Notes: a model not told the origin generated them from the sequence alone. Shown: positions 27,500-37,156, counted from the stretch's first letter. The stretch is 64,000 bases of DNA from Roseovarius gaetbuli (GCF_900172365.1 NZ_FWFJ01000014.1:18960-82959); one strand, 5' to 3'. Program-made: numbers and translations.

Positions 27500-28894
27500 T
27501 CACATCACCGGACGCCAGCCAAGCGAGCGCGGCCCCTTGCGTGACGGTTTTTGATCGCGCATCCTTTCGGCAATCCCAAGAAGCGTGCCCGCAAACAGCC
27601 ATGTCAGCGGCGTCAGCGTCGCATTCGGCAGCATGTCAATCAGGTTGATCGCCAGCAAAAGCGCAACCGGCCCCAAAAGCGGCGAGATATCTTGCCACCC
27701 AAGACGGCGGGCATTGCCCCAGAGCATCAGGATCGGCAGGGCGATCAGGCCAAACTCGGCCATGTAGCCAACCCAGCCATAAATCCCGATCAGGATGATC
27801 CAACGCCCGTCGGTCACGGTTTCGATAATCCCTGTCACCGGATTGAGGATGTGATTGCGCCCCCAGCTTCCCCAGCCGAAGAGCGGCTTGAGATAGGCAC
27901 GCTCCATCAGGATATCCTCGTTATCCAGGCGAAAGCGGAGCGAATTCGCGCGCTCGGGGCTGGCGCGCCCGGCCTGTTCCAGCAACCAGTCGACCGGCAC
28001 AAGCCCGGCGCCCTTGAGCACCGGATAGCTTATCGCGACAAGCACCATCGCCGCCGCGATCCGAAGCTGCAAGCGCACCGGCAGCAAAAGCGCCAGCGGC
28101 GCGAGGTAGATGCCATAGAGCAGCGAGCCAAGCGATTTGCACAGCACCAGCACAACACCCAGATAAAGCGCCGCGCCGATCAGGGTGGCGCGACGGCGCC
28201 CATCGGCCTCGCGCGCCAAAGCAATCGCACAGGTGATCGACATGACCGTAAAGAACGCCACCCAAAGCCCGTGATACATGAACACGATCGGGCGAAACCC
28301 GCCATCACGGATCATCTGTTCGAAGTTGTGCTGGAAATAGCCGTAGATCCAGATGTTGAGCTGTGGCGACAGGCGCACCTCAAGCAGCATCGGCAGCGAA
28401 TAGATCATCCCGCCGACAAACAGCGCGCCGACCAGTTCGCGCAGGCCCTGCGGCGTGGCCAGGATTTGGCGCGCCATCAGGAACGGCAGGATCAGGATGA
28501 ACTGTAGCAGGACCAGCGCCACCATATCCTTGAGGCCCAGGGCGGGCAGGCCGATGCTGCCGTAAAACACCGGCTCTGTGTTGCCGAGAACGGTGGCAAT
28601 GGGGCTGAAGATGAACAAGACGACGAGCGCCCTTGCCAGCCGCGCGCGCGGCAAGAGCGGCGCCTGACGGCCATAATAGAACAGGCAGATGGCAAAGGTG
28701 ACAACGCTTGGCAGGGATTCCTTGGTCAGCGGCGGCATAAGAGGAAAGTCAAACGCGGCGGGCGGCGGCGGCAGGAACATATAGGCCCCGAGCAAAGACC
28801 AGATCAGCGCACGCTCGATCGGCCAGCGACGAAACATCACCAGCGTCACAAGCGGCCAGACCGCCAGCATGAGATAGGCCAAACCATTCGGCAT
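27500..28894 (-). CDS. O-antigen ligase/polymerase-like integral membrane protein (Wzy/WaaL type)
   Basis: 464 residues, very hydrophobic, with roughly 10-12 predicted membrane helices. A soluble loop before the last helices contains PLFGWGSWGRN near 345, which resembles the conserved glycine-rich block of the Wzy_C/O-antigen ligase family. Such proteins polymerise lipid-linked repeat units or join the glycan to its final carrier in the periplasm. It is the first gene of the minus-strand operon that continues with GT4, acyltransferase, GMC and SDR. Polymerase versus ligase cannot be decided from sequence. Confidence 0.8.
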   Translation of the reverse strand: MPNGLAYLMLAVWPLVTLVMFRRWPIERALIWSLLGAYMFLPPPPAAFDFPLMPPLTKESLPSVVTFAICLFYYGRQAPLLPRARLARALVVLFIFSPIATVLGNTEPVFYGSIGLPALGLKDMVALVLLQFILILPFLMARQILATPQGLRELVGALFVGGMIYSLPMLLEVRLSPQLNIWIYGYFQHNFEQMIRDGGFRPIVFMYHGLWVAFFTVMSITCAIALAREADGRRRATLIGAALYLGVVLVLCKSLGSLLYGIYLAPLALLLPVRLQLRIAAAMVLVAISYPVLKGAGLVPVDWLLEQAGRASPERANSLRFRLDNEDILMERAYLKPLFGWGSWGRNHILNPVTGIIETVTDGRWIILIGIYGWVGYMAEFGLIALPILMLWGNARRLGWQDISPLLGPVALLLAINLIDMLPNATLTPLTWLFAGTLLGIAERMRDQKPSRKGPRSLGWRPVM

Positions 28895-29147
28895 AACGCG
28901 CCGGGCACCTCTTTTTGTTTACAACCACGCCATCTGTCGTTGATCAAAGCGCGGGCCAATTCGCGACCCTAGCGCGCCTCATTCCCCGCCCCGGCCCCAC
29001 CGCGGGGTTGATTTCATGCTTACTCTATGCTCCAAAAGGTGCAGATATCAACAAATTCAACGTGCTAGCGTCCTATTCCGCGCATGGCATGCATCAATGC
29101 CCGCGTATCGGGCCAATTGTTTTGACAAGGGCAAGGATCGCCCCAGC
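28895..29147. promoter_or_regulatory. Divergent intergenic region, ligase-like gene and GT4 gene
   Basis: 253 bases between outward-facing genes, so promoters for both should lie here. I see no clear paired boxes and no inverted repeat long enough to call an operator. Confidence 0.35.
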
Positions 29148-30329
29148 ATGGCGCAGGCACAGCCCCTTCGGATCGCCTATTTGTGCGATCAAAGCCCCGA
29201 GGACCGGCACAGCTATTCCGGGGGCAACGCCCGTCTTTTGGCCACCCTGCGCGACCACGTCGGCGATGTCACCGTGCTTGGCTCGGGCTGGCATGCGGCC
29301 GAGCCCGTCCGACAGGCGATCGAGGCCCTGCCCGACAGCGTCACCATGCGCGCCCGTTGGCGGGCACATCTGGCGCTTGGGCGGGTGATCGCACGCGGTG
29401 TCGCCAATGACTTGCGACAGGGGCAATATGACGTGTTGTTCTGCGCCTATAGCTTTCACTCGCTGCATCGGCTGCGCCTGCCTTACCCCATGGTCACGGC
29501 CTATACATCCGACGCCACACCGACGGCTTACAAACGGTCCGAGGTGGGCGCGGCGTTCGGATCATTCCTCAAAGTGTCGCGATTGATCGACCCGCTGATC
29601 CTGCGCGCGGAACGCCAGGTGTTTCAGGCAAGCGACCTTTTGTTCTGGCCAAGCGAGTGGCTCAAGTCAGAGGCCGACCCGCTTTATGGGCTTGACCCGG
29701 CAAAGTCGCTTGTCGTGCCTTGGGGTGCCAATATCGCCGACCCCGGTCGGCCCGACGCGCCCCCCCTCCTTGGGCAAGGCGCACCGATTTATCTTTTGGT
29801 TCTGGGGCGCGACTGGTTTGCCAAGGGTGGCCCAGTGGCGTTTGACACGATGAAGGCCCTGCGCGCCCTGGGCCATGATGCGCGGCTTACGGTCATCGGT
29901 TGTACCCCGCCCGAGTTTCACCGCAACGCCCATGTCACCGTGCACCCGCATCTGGACAAAGCCAAACCGGACGAGCGCGCGACGCTCGACGCCTGTCTCA
30001 AATCGGCGCATTTCATGGTGATGGCTTCGTTTGAATCCTACGGCTTTGCCTTTTGCGAGGCCTCGGCGCATGGGCTTCCGTCGCTTTGCCTTAAGGTGGG
30101 GGGTGTGCCGGTGCGCGAGGGGGTGAACGGTCATGCCATTGCCGCCGAAGGCGACAGCGTGGCGGCCTTCACGTCGCTGATCACCGGCTATTTGCAAGAT
30201 CCCGCCGCCTATTTCAGGCTGCGCGCCACCAGCCGACAGGAATATGAAACCCGGCTTAATTGGCGTGCTTGGGGAGAAACGGTTCGCGCGCGCCTGGTCG
30301 AGGCACGCGCGCGTCTTGAGAGAGGCTAG
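29148..30329 (+). CDS. GT4-like glycosyltransferase
   Basis: 393 residues from ATG 29148, where the conserved part (RIAYLCDQSPEDRHSYSGG) begins; the frame opens at 29016 but that leader looks non-coding. The C-terminal half has LLVLGRDWFAKGG near 225 and the E-x7-E-like block SFESYGFAFCEASAHGLP near 300, as in GT4 enzymes. The N-terminal acceptor domain contains YDVLFCAYSFHSLH near 92. It stands alone on the plus strand and converges with the sugar-phosphate transferase gene, leaving four bases between the stops. Confidence 0.85.
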   Translation: MAQAQPLRIAYLCDQSPEDRHSYSGGNARLLATLRDHVGDVTVLGSGWHAAEPVRQAIEALPDSVTMRARWRAHLALGRVIARGVANDLRQGQYDVLFCAYSFHSLHRLRLPYPMVTAYTSDATPTAYKRSEVGAAFGSFLKVSRLIDPLILRAERQVFQASDLLFWPSEWLKSEADPLYGLDPAKSLVVPWGANIADPGRPDAPPLLGQGAPIYLLVLGRDWFAKGGPVAFDTMKALRALGHDARLTVIGCTPPEFHRNAHVTVHPHLDKAKPDERATLDACLKSAHFMVMASFESYGFAFCEASAHGLPSLCLKVGGVPVREGVNGHAIAAEGDSVAAFTSLITGYLQDPAAYFRLRATSRQEYETRLNWRAWGETVRARLVEARARLERG

Positions 30330-30333
30330 CCGA

Positions 30334-31023
30334 TCAGCAGCCGGTTCCGCAGAGCACCACGCGGAAGGTACGCAGCATCACCACCACATCGGTGACAAGC
30401 GACAGTTCCTTGAAATAGCTGTTGTCGAATTCTGCACGCTCGGCAAAGCTGCTTTCGTTGCGCACCGAGATTTGCCAGAAGCCGGTAATGCCCGGGCGCA
30501 TGGCGAAATAGGCAAGGCCCGGATACATCACGCGTTGTGACGGCATCATCGGACGCGGGCCGACAATCGACATATCGCCCTTGAGCACGTTGAAAAGCTG
30601 CGGCAGCTCGTCCAGCGATGTCTTGCGAATGATCCGCCCGATGGTGGTGATCCGCGGGTCATGGCGCAGCTTCTGATGCTCGTCCCATTCGCGGCGATGC
30701 TCGGGGTTCGCATTCAGATAGGTTTCAAGCTGCGCCTCGGCATCGGTGACCATGCTGCGCAATTTCCACATCCGGAAGGTCACGCCATTCCGGCCGACGC
30801 GGTTCTGCGCGAAAAACGGCGACTTCCCATCCAGGGCGACCAGCACCGCAAGCACCGCAACGACAGCGATGACCGGAACGGCCGCGACAAGGACAATCAC
30901 GATGTCGATGAGGCGCTTGAAAAACCCTGTGTAAACCTGTGGTCGGCCACCCGGAACAGCAAAGGTTTGAATAAAATCGTTGGTATTCAGGCGTGGCTGC
31001 GCCCGAAGCATTCTAAAATTCAT
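30334..31023 (-). CDS. Undecaprenyl-phosphate sugar phosphotransferase (initiating transferase, WbaP/ExoY type)
   Basis: 229 residues from the ATG at 31023, which has GGGGAG upstream; an earlier in-frame ATG at 31128 lacks a site. One membrane segment (residues ~38-62) is followed by the catalytic core of the bacterial sugar transferase family: FRMWKLRSM near 83, DPRITTIGRIIRKTSLDELPQL near 120, GDMSIVGPRPMM near 145. This monotopic enzyme loads the first sugar-1-phosphate on undecaprenyl phosphate and so starts repeat-unit synthesis. It lacks the N-terminal multi-helix domain of full-length WbaP and is ExoY-sized. It anchors the function of the glycosyltransferases to its left. Confidence 0.93.
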   Translation of the reverse strand: MNFRMLRAQPRLNTNDFIQTFAVPGGRPQVYTGFFKRLIDIVIVLVAAVPVIAVVAVLAVLVALDGKSPFFAQNRVGRNGVTFRMWKLRSMVTDAEAQLETYLNANPEHRREWDEHQKLRHDPRITTIGRIIRKTSLDELPQLFNVLKGDMSIVGPRPMMPSQRVMYPGLAYFAMRPGITGFWQISVRNESSFAERAEFDNSYFKELSLVTDVVVMLRTFRVVLCGTGC

Positions 31024-31867
31024 GTTGGCACTCCCCAGAAGGACACGATCCCCAAACTCACTACCGTTACGCAGTCGGGCACCCCTTGCACCCGTCGGCG
31101 GCCGGACAGCCCGGCCGACGTCTTTCAATTGCGACCTAATTGCGGCACAAACTGCACCGAATTACGACGCTCCGGATCACACGTAATCCGAAGGTGCTGC
31201 ATATGACATCAAGGTTGCTCGGCAGCCTTCTCGACAGATAGACAGATGCCCCCACACCCACCTCGTCGGGAAAATTATTCAGCTTTTAAGCTAACTTACA
31301 CAGGATCGCCTATAACGATAGAGCAAGTCAAGAACCCAGCAAAAACACAACCTTAGCGTTATTTGCGGCGCAAACCGTCGCCAAATTGACCCAAGGACAG
31401 CTTTGGCATTGCCGCAATTTTGCCCTGTTCGTTACCGTCCGGCTTCCCACCCTTTGTTCCCAATTTTGCCACATTTCAGCCCCAAAACGCAGCAAGACAC
31501 TGTTGCCGAGGCGGCACCGCTTAACCACAGTCGCAGCAGCAATTACGACCGCATGCGAAACAATGAATATGTATAGGCACCATTGCTTCGCATAAACGGG
31601 GAAAATGCGGTCGCCGATCCCCCAAATGCCCATTTAAGCGGCGGATACTGTCGCCACTTGCGAAACGCATGTGCGGGCCGGGGCCGACCTTCGCAATGCG
31701 AAGACGGCCCGCGACCGACCTGCCGCATCCTTGCCACAATTCTGACACCTTTAAAGAGAGTCTGAAAAACGCCCCTCAGGGCGCGTCGCTCACGAAACCG
31801 TGATCACCATCCCCGAATCACCCCTGTGAAAATGGGCAATCCGGACGAAATCAGGGGCTGGCGCATG
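31024..31867. other. 844-base non-coding region upstream of the initiating transferase
   Basis: No credible gene is seen; all short frames here lack ribosome sites and protein-like composition. It is less GC-rich than its surroundings. It must hold the promoter of the initiating transferase (minus strand). About 105-120 bases before that gene, AATTGCG occurs twice in direct orientation at 31127-31133 and 31138-31144, one helical turn apart. Further up, GGCAAAATTG (minus strand) occurs near 31416 and again near 31463. These could be regulator sites or a small RNA locus; neither can be shown from sequence alone. Confidence 0.5.
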
Positions 31868-31901
31868 CAAAAACGCCGCCCGAGACTATCCCGGACGGCG
31901 T
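31868..31901 (-). terminator. Rho-independent terminator of ilvE
   Basis: Inverted repeat with outer arms ACGCCG and CGGCGT (31873-31901), extended by three more pairs after one mismatch. On the minus strand it is followed by a run of five T. It lies about 28 bases after the ilvE stop. Confidence 0.85.
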
Positions 31902-31928
31902 ATGAAACCTGAGTTTTAAAAAGCTGTT

Positions 31929-32798
31929 TTAAGCGCGCACAAGCGCCTCATAGCCCTCGGAGATCTCGCGGGTCAGGGCGCCCACCTCGAAATTATAATC
32001 GCCGATCTGGCCCACCGGGGTCACCTCGGCGGCAGAGCCCGTCAGGAAGCACTGTTCAAAGCCCTCAAGCTCTTCGGGCATGATGTGGCGCTCATGAACC
32101 TTGATCTGGCGATCACGCAGCATGCCGATGACCGTCTGCCGGGTCAGCCCGTTGAGGATCGAATCCGGCAGCGGTGTGTGGATCTCGCCGTCCTTGACGA
32201 AGAAGATGTTCGCGCCGGTCGCCTCGGCGACATAGCCGCGATAATCAAGGAACATCGCATCCGAACAGCCCTTGGCCTCGGCCGCGTGCTTGGACATGGT
32301 GCAGATCATGTAAAGACCGGCCGCCTTGGCCGCCACCGGGATGGTCTCGGGGCTGGGGCGTTTCCACTTGGCGATATCAAGCTTGGCGCCCTTCATCTTG
32401 GCGTCGCCATAATAGTTGCCCCATTCCCAGGCGGTGACCGCCATGCGGATCGGGTTGCGCGAGGCCGCAACGCCCATGTCTTCGCCCGCGCCACGGAACG
32501 CGACGACGCGCAGATAGGCGTTGGTGAGATTGTTGGCATCGAGCACCGCGCGCTTGGCCGCCTCGATCTCATCCACGGTATAAGGAATCGCCATATCCAT
32601 AAGCTCGCCCGACTTCAAAAGCCGCGCCGAGTGTTCGCGGCTTTTGAACACCTTGCCATCATAACAGCGCTCGCCCTCGAAAACTGAGCTGGCATAGTGC
32701 AGCGCATGGGTCAGGATGTGGACATTGGCATCACGCCAATCGACAAGGCCACCATCCATCCAGATCTTTCCGTCGCGATCATCATAGCCAGACATCAT
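31929..32798 (-). CDS. ilvE: Branched-chain amino acid aminotransferase
   Basis: 289 residues from the ATG at 32798, where GAGGAGA gives a good ribosome site; an earlier ATG at 32855 has none. It performs the last, reversible transamination in valine, leucine and isoleucine synthesis with PLP and glutamate. Class IV aminotransferase motifs are present: HYASSVFEGERCYDG near 35, the PLP lysine in AAKAAGLYM near 155, and YVAEATGANIFFVKDG near 190. Single gene with its own terminator, divergent from petP. Confidence 0.95.
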   Translation of the reverse strand: MMSGYDDRDGKIWMDGGLVDWRDANVHILTHALHYASSVFEGERCYDGKVFKSREHSARLLKSGELMDMAIPYTVDEIEAAKRAVLDANNLTNAYLRVVAFRGAGEDMGVAASRNPIRMAVTAWEWGNYYGDAKMKGAKLDIAKWKRPSPETIPVAAKAAGLYMICTMSKHAAEAKGCSDAMFLDYRGYVAEATGANIFFVKDGEIHTPLPDSILNGLTRQTVIGMLRDRQIKVHERHIMPEELEGFEQCFLTGSAAEVTPVGQIGDYNFEVGALTREISEGYEALVRA

Positions 32799-32961
32799 CC
32801 GTCTCCTCTTGACTGTCTTTGCATTTGTTGCGCAAATTCCGTCCGTTTCGGACATAAAGTTACGTTAAAACTGAGATTCGCTACCAGTTTGACCTTGGAA
32901 TGTCAATAAAGCTGACTTAATATGAAATATATCGCGTGAGTATTGTGAACGGAGACGGGTC
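32799..32961. promoter_or_regulatory. Divergent promoter region ilvE / petP
   Basis: 163 bases between outward-facing genes. The petP-proximal half (32890-32940) is AT-rich and is a natural place for promoters and for self-binding by the MarR-type PetP, but no clean palindrome is visible. Confidence 0.45.
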
Positions 32962-33459
32962 ATGGCCGAATTTCAGGGTGGCGAAAACCTTCTGTTTCTG
33001 ACCGATGAACAGCTGCGCCAGGGTATCGAGGCGATGTTCTTTGCCTATCGCGGCTTTACCGCCGATCCCGACCGCATTCTGGCCACCATGGCCTATGGGC
33101 GCGCACATCACCGGGCGATCCACTTTATCTCGCGCAGCCCCGGCACCACGGTCAACAACCTGCTTGCGATCCTCGGGGTGACCAAGCAATCGCTCAACCG
33201 GGTGCTGCGGGCCCTGGTCGAGGATGGGCTTGTCGATAGCAGGGTCGGCAAAAGCGACAAGCGCGAACGTCATCTTTACCTGACCGAAGAGGGCGAGGCG
33301 CTTGAACGCAAGCTGTCGGATGCCCAACGCGCCCGCATGCGCGCCGCTTACCGCGCGGCGGGGCCGCAGGCGGTGGCCGGGTTTCGTCAGGTGCTGGAGG
33401 CGATGATGGACCCCGACATGCGCCGCCGTTATTACGCTATCAGGGAGACTGACGCATGA
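32962..33459 (+). CDS. petP: MarR family transcriptional regulator, PetP-like
   Basis: 165 residues, preceded by GGAGACGGG. It has a winged helix of the MarR family: helix-turn-helix around NNLLAILGVTKQSLNRVLRALVEDGLV (residues ~68-93) and a wing with DKRERHLYLTEEG near 103. The gene overlaps the OmpR-type response regulator that follows by ATGA. This pairing matches the petP-petR operon described in Rhodobacter capsulatus near the cytochrome bc1 genes; here the bc1 genes are not adjacent. The symbol rests on pairing and family, not on a search. Confidence 0.85.
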   Translation: MAEFQGGENLLFLTDEQLRQGIEAMFFAYRGFTADPDRILATMAYGRAHHRAIHFISRSPGTTVNNLLAILGVTKQSLNRVLRALVEDGLVDSRVGKSDKRERHLYLTEEGEALERKLSDAQRARMRAAYRAAGPQAVAGFRQVLEAMMDPDMRRRYYAIRETDA

Positions 33460-34157
33460 CCGGGCCTGCACCACACCTGTTGATCGTCGATGATGACGAA
33501 CGCATTCGCGGCCTGCTGCGCAAGTTTCTGATGCGGCACGGGTTTCTGGTGTCCGTCGCCCGCGATGCGGCCCATGCCCGCCGGGTGCTGGCGGGGCTGG
33601 ATTTTGACCTTATCGTGATGGATGTGATGATGCCCGGCGAAAGCGGGATCGACCTGACGCGCGCGCTGCGTGAAACCCATAGCACGCCGATCCTTCTTCT
33701 GACGGCGCGCGGCGAAACCCCGGATCGCATCGAGGGGCTTGAGGCCGGTGCCGACGATTACCTGGCAAAACCCTTCGAGCCGAAAGAGCTTTTGCTTCGG
33801 ATCAACGCGATCCTGCGCCGGATGCCGGAGCCAGAGCCGGACAATGCCGCGCCCAAGGTCGTGCAGATGGGCCCGGTGCGCTATGACATCGAGCGCGCAG
33901 AGCTTAGTCGCGGCGGCACGCCGATCCGGCTGACTGCGACCGAGGTTCAGCTTATGCGCATCTTTGCCGAGAACCTGCGCCAGCCGGTGACGCGCACCAA
34001 GCTTGTCGAGGATCTTGGGCGCGACGGCGGTCAGGCCCAGGAACGCGCTGTTGACGTGCAGATCACGCGTCTGCGCCGCAAGATCGAATCCGACCCCAAG
34101 CAGCCGCGCTATCTTCAGACCGTGCGCGGCGAGGGCTATATGCTGTCGCCCGACTAG
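33456..34157 (+). CDS. petR: OmpR family response regulator, PetR-like
   Basis: 233 residues. The receiver domain has DDDERIRGL (acidic pocket), the phospho-acceptor Asp in LIVMDVMMPGESG near residue 53, the switch Thr in LLTARGE near 82, and the Lys in DDYLAKPFEPKEL near 105. The C-terminal winged helix ends with RKIESDPKQPRYLQTVRGEGY. No histidine kinase is encoded next to it; in this window its only operon partner is the MarR-type protein whose stop codon it overlaps. Confidence 0.9.
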   Translation: MTGPAPHLLIVDDDERIRGLLRKFLMRHGFLVSVARDAAHARRVLAGLDFDLIVMDVMMPGESGIDLTRALRETHSTPILLLTARGETPDRIEGLEAGADDYLAKPFEPKELLLRINAILRRMPEPEPDNAAPKVVQMGPVRYDIERAELSRGGTPIRLTATEVQLMRIFAENLRQPVTRTKLVEDLGRDGGQAQERAVDVQITRLRRKIESDPKQPRYLQTVRGEGYMLSPD

Positions 34158-34295
34158 GCAGTTACACGCTTAAGTGATCGCGCGACCCCACTCTATGATT
34201 GAAACGAGGGCCCCTCGGCAGGCATGCTGCGGGCACCTGAACACATGCAGGTTTATGCATGAAAGAGTTCGTCATAAATATATAGGGAGATGACC

Positions 34296-34793
34296 ATGAA
34301 ATTCGGAAAATTCATCGGGGCCGCCACGCTTGGCCTATCGATGCTGGCAAGCGTCGCACTGGCCGAACAGGTCTCGGTCAAGGCGGTGATGGTACCGCAG
34401 GAACAGATGAAATTCGACATGAATGATGGCACCAAGCATTTCGTCCTTGCGGTGCATCGTCAGGGGGATGCCACCGGCGACGGCCCGCTGGCAGGGGCCA
34501 AGGTCGACGAATTTGGCTGGCATGACATCAACCCGCCGATGGCCGGTGATCCGCGCGGCTATCTGCGCTTTGAAACGGAAACGGGCGATGTTGCGGTCGT
34601 CAAATTCACCGTCCGCGCCGTGTTCATGAAGGGCGAGGACAAGCCCGCGCTGCATGACAACGGGTTTTGGGAGCTGACCAGTGGCACCGGTATCTTTGCC
34701 GGAAAACGCGGCGTTGGCGCGCTTGAAATTCATCCCGCGGGCGGGCCGAATCGTGAATTCACGCTGACAGGTGTGATCGACGACGCCCCGTAA
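34296..34793 (+). CDS. Secreted protein of unknown function
   Basis: 165 residues. AGGGAG at 34283-34288 lies six bases before the ATG at 34296, so I prefer it over the ATG at 34290. A signal peptide is clear (positively charged start, hydrophobic core, cut after ASVALA near residue 23), so the mature protein is periplasmic or secreted. The mature part is ~142 residues, beta-rich, with one motif-like stretch FWELTSGTGIFAGKRGVG, which recalls beta-barrel small-molecule-binding or allene-oxide-cyclase-like folds. I do not recognise a family with confidence. It is a single gene after petPR. Confidence 0.75.
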   Translation: MKFGKFIGAATLGLSMLASVALAEQVSVKAVMVPQEQMKFDMNDGTKHFVLAVHRQGDATGDGPLAGAKVDEFGWHDINPPMAGDPRGYLRFETETGDVAVVKFTVRAVFMKGEDKPALHDNGFWELTSGTGIFAGKRGVGALEIHPAGGPNREFTLTGVIDDAP

Positions 34794-34810
34794 GAGCGAA
34801 GCCCGGTGAT

Positions 34811-34864
34811 GGGGGCGCCGCCCCCGTCGCCCAAGGGCGACTCCCCCGGGATATTTGGGGCAAG
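34811..34864. repeat. GC-rich palindromic intergenic repeat
   Basis: Two adjacent palindromes: GGGGGCGCCGCCCCC (34811-34825) and arms GTCGCCC/GGGCGAC around AA (34826-34841), followed by CCCCCGGGATATTTGGGGCA. This pattern resembles short intergenic repeats common in Rhodobacteraceae genomes. It lies after the secreted-protein gene and may end its transcript. Repetition elsewhere in the genome was not checked. Confidence 0.6.
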
Positions 34865-35091
34865 AAGAACTCGGGGAGAAAGATTGATTGGGGCTGCATT
34901 ATAAGGGCCCCTTGATAGACTCGGGCGGGCGCTGTATCTGCTCTGGCATGATACCGATTTTTGACATGGATGACCGCGCGCGCCTGCCTTGGCGTTTCTT
35001 TGGTGCGACGCTTACAATTCTTGCCCGCCTATGAGGCGCGCAACGCCCTGTCACATCTGAAAACCAGCCACTAGAGAACGGGAGAGGACAC

Positions 35092-36498
35092 ATGTCCCCC
35101 AAGACGCTTTATGATAAAATCTGGGATGCCCATGTCGCCCACGAGGCCGACGATGGCACCTGCCTGCTTTATATCGACCGCCACCTTGTGCATGAGGTCA
35201 CCAGCCCGCAGGCCTTTGAAGGGCTGCGGATGACCAACCGCACGGTGCGCGCGCCGGACAAGACCATTGCCGTGCCGGACCACAACGTGCCCACCACGCT
35301 TGACCGTGCCAATGCCGCCACCATGACCGAAGACAGCCGCATTCAGGTTGAGGCGCTTGACAAGAACGCCAAGGATTTCGGCATTCACTATTATCCGGTG
35401 TCGGACGTGCGCCAGGGCATCGTGCATATCGTCGGCCCCGAGCAGGGCTGGACCTTGCCGGGCATGACCGTGGTCTGCGGCGACAGCCACACCGCCACCC
35501 ATGGCGCGTTCGGCGCTTTGGCCCATGGCATCGGCACGTCCGAGGTTGAGCATGTTCTGGCGACCCAGACGCTGATCCAGCGCAAGGGCAAGAACATGAA
35601 GGTCGAGATCACCGGCAAGCTGCGCCCCGGTGTGACGGCCAAGGATATCACCCTCTCGGTGATTGGTGTGACCGGCACGGCCGGCGGCACCGGCTATGTG
35701 ATCGAATATTGTGGCGAGGCCATTCGCGACCTCAGCATGGAAGGCCGCATGACCGTCTGTAACATGGCGATCGAGGGTGGCGCGCGCGCCGGTCTTATTG
35801 CGCCGGATGAAAAGACCTTTGAGTATTGCATGGGTCGCCCGCATGCGCCGAAAGGCGCGCAGTGGGAAGCCGCGCTTGCCTGGTGGAAAACGCTCTATTC
35901 CGATGATGATGCGCATTGGGACAAGGTTGTCACCCTCAAGGGCGAGGATATCGCCCCCGTGGTCACCTGGGGCACCAGCCCCGAGGATGTCTTGCCGATC
36001 ACCGCAAACGTGCCCTCGGCGTCGGATTTCACCGGCGGCAAGGTAGATGCGGCGCAGCGCAGCCTTGATTACATGGGCCTGACCCCCGGCACCCCGCTAA
36101 GCGACGTCGAGATCGACACCGTCTTTATCGGGTCCTGCACCAACGGGCGGATCGAAGATCTGCGTGCGGCTGCGGCGATCCTCAAGGGTAAGAAGGTCAA
36201 GGACGGCATTCGCGCGATGATCGTGCCCGGCTCTGGCCTTGTGCGCGCGCAGGCCGAGGAAGAAGGCCTTGCCGATATCTTCAAGGAGGCCGGCTTTGAA
36301 TGGCGTCTGGCGGGATGTTCGATGTGTCTTGCGATGAACCCCGATCAGCTGTCACCCGGCGAGCGCTGTGCGGCCACGTCGAACCGCAACTTCGAGGGCC
36401 GCCAGGGCCGCGGCGGACGCACGCACCTGATGAGCCCCGCCATGGCGGCGGCAGCGGCGATAACCGGCAAACTGACCGATGTTCGGGAGATGATGTAA
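35092..36498 (+). CDS. leuC: 3-isopropylmalate dehydratase large subunit
   Basis: 468 residues, start ATG 35092 after GGAGAGGACAC. With LeuD it isomerises 2-isopropylmalate to 3-isopropylmalate in leucine synthesis using a 4Fe-4S cluster. Aconitase-family motifs are present: [21 protein letters not shown] near 123, cluster cysteines in [13 protein letters not shown] near 343 and in [12 protein letters not shown] near 405. Its stop overlaps the leuD start by one base (TAATG). Confidence 0.97.
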   Translation: MSPKTLYDKIWDAHVAHEADDGTCLLYIDRHLVHEVTSPQAFEGLRMTNRTVRAPDKTIAVPDHNVPTTLDRANAATMTEDSRIQVEALDKNAKDFGIHYYPVSDVRQGIVHIVGPEQGWTLPGMTVVCGDSHTATHGAFGALAHGIGTSEVEHVLATQTLIQRKGKNMKVEITGKLRPGVTAKDITLSVIGVTGTAGGTGYVIEYCGEAIRDLSMEGRMTVCNMAIEGGARAGLIAPDEKTFEYCMGRPHAPKGAQWEAALAWWKTLYSDDDAHWDKVVTLKGEDIAPVVTWGTSPEDVLPITANVPSASDFTGGKVDAAQRSLDYMGLTPGTPLSDVEIDTVFIGSCTNGRIEDLRAAAAILKGKKVKDGIRAMIVPGSGLVRAQAEEEGLADIFKEAGFEWRLAGCSMCLAMNPDQLSPGERCAATSNRNFEGRQGRGGRTHLMSPAMAAAAAITGKLTDVREMM

Positions 36499-37103
36499 TG
36501 GAAAAGTTCGAAAAACTGAGCGGGATCGCCGCGCCGATGCCGATGATCAACATCGACACCGATATGATCATCCCCAAGCAGTTCCTGAAAACGATCAAGC
36601 GGTCGGGGTTGGGTGTGAACCTGTTCGACGAGATGCGCTATGACGATGATGGCAATGAAATCCCCGATTTCGTGCTCAACAAGCCGCAGTACCGCGAAAC
36701 GCAGATCCTGATCGCGGGTGACAACTTTGGCTGTGGCTCGTCGCGCGAACATGCGCCTTGGGCGATCAAGGATTTCGGCATCCGCTGCGTGATTGCGCCA
36801 AGCTTTGCCGACATCTTTTACAACAACTGCTTCAAGAACGGCATCCTGCCGATCGCCCTGCCGCAAGAACAGGTCGATATTCTGATGAAGGAGGCCGAAA
36901 AAGGCGCCAACGCCCGCGTCGAGGTGGACCTTGAGGCGCAGACGGTATCGACATCGGACGGTGAAGTCTTTGCCTTTGAAGTGGACGCATTCAAGAAGCA
37001 TTGCCTTCTGGAAGGGCTTGATGACATCGGCCTAACGATGGAAAAAGCCGCCTCTATTGATGCTTTCGAGACCAAGGCGGAACAGACGCGCCCCTGGGTC
37101 TAA
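36498..37103 (+). CDS. leuD: 3-isopropylmalate dehydratase small subunit
   Basis: 201 residues from ATG 36498. It carries the swivel domain that completes the active site with Leu[14 protein letters not shown] near 22, [16 protein letters not shown] near 73, and [20 protein letters not shown] near 98. Length is typical for proteobacterial LeuD. The frame opens further upstream inside leuC, but only this start begins at the conserved N-terminus. A strong terminator follows, so leuCD form one unit separate from leuB. Confidence 0.97.
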   Translation: MEKFEKLSGIAAPMPMINIDTDMIIPKQFLKTIKRSGLGVNLFDEMRYDDDGNEIPDFVLNKPQYRETQILIAGDNFGCGSSREHAPWAIKDFGIRCVIAPSFADIFYNNCFKNGILPIALPQEQVDILMKEAEKGANARVEVDLEAQTVSTSDGEVFAFEVDAFKKHCLLEGLDDIGLTMEKAASIDAFETKAEQTRPWV

Positions 37104-37125
37104 GGCAGCAAGACCAGAAAAAATC

Positions 37126-37156
37126 ACGCCGCGAGCCAGTCTCGCGGCGTTTTTGC
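37126..37156 (+). terminator. Rho-independent terminator of leuCD
   Basis: Perfect inverted repeat with arms ACGCCGCGAG and CTCGCGGCGT around a five-base loop (37126-37150), followed by TTTTTG. It lies 22 bases after leuD. Confidence 0.93.

Noticed and set aside
31328..31765. Short frames of 60-100 codons in the region before ilvE as small genes
   Set aside because: No ribosome sites, no hydrophobic or domain pattern, and several overlap each other on both strands.
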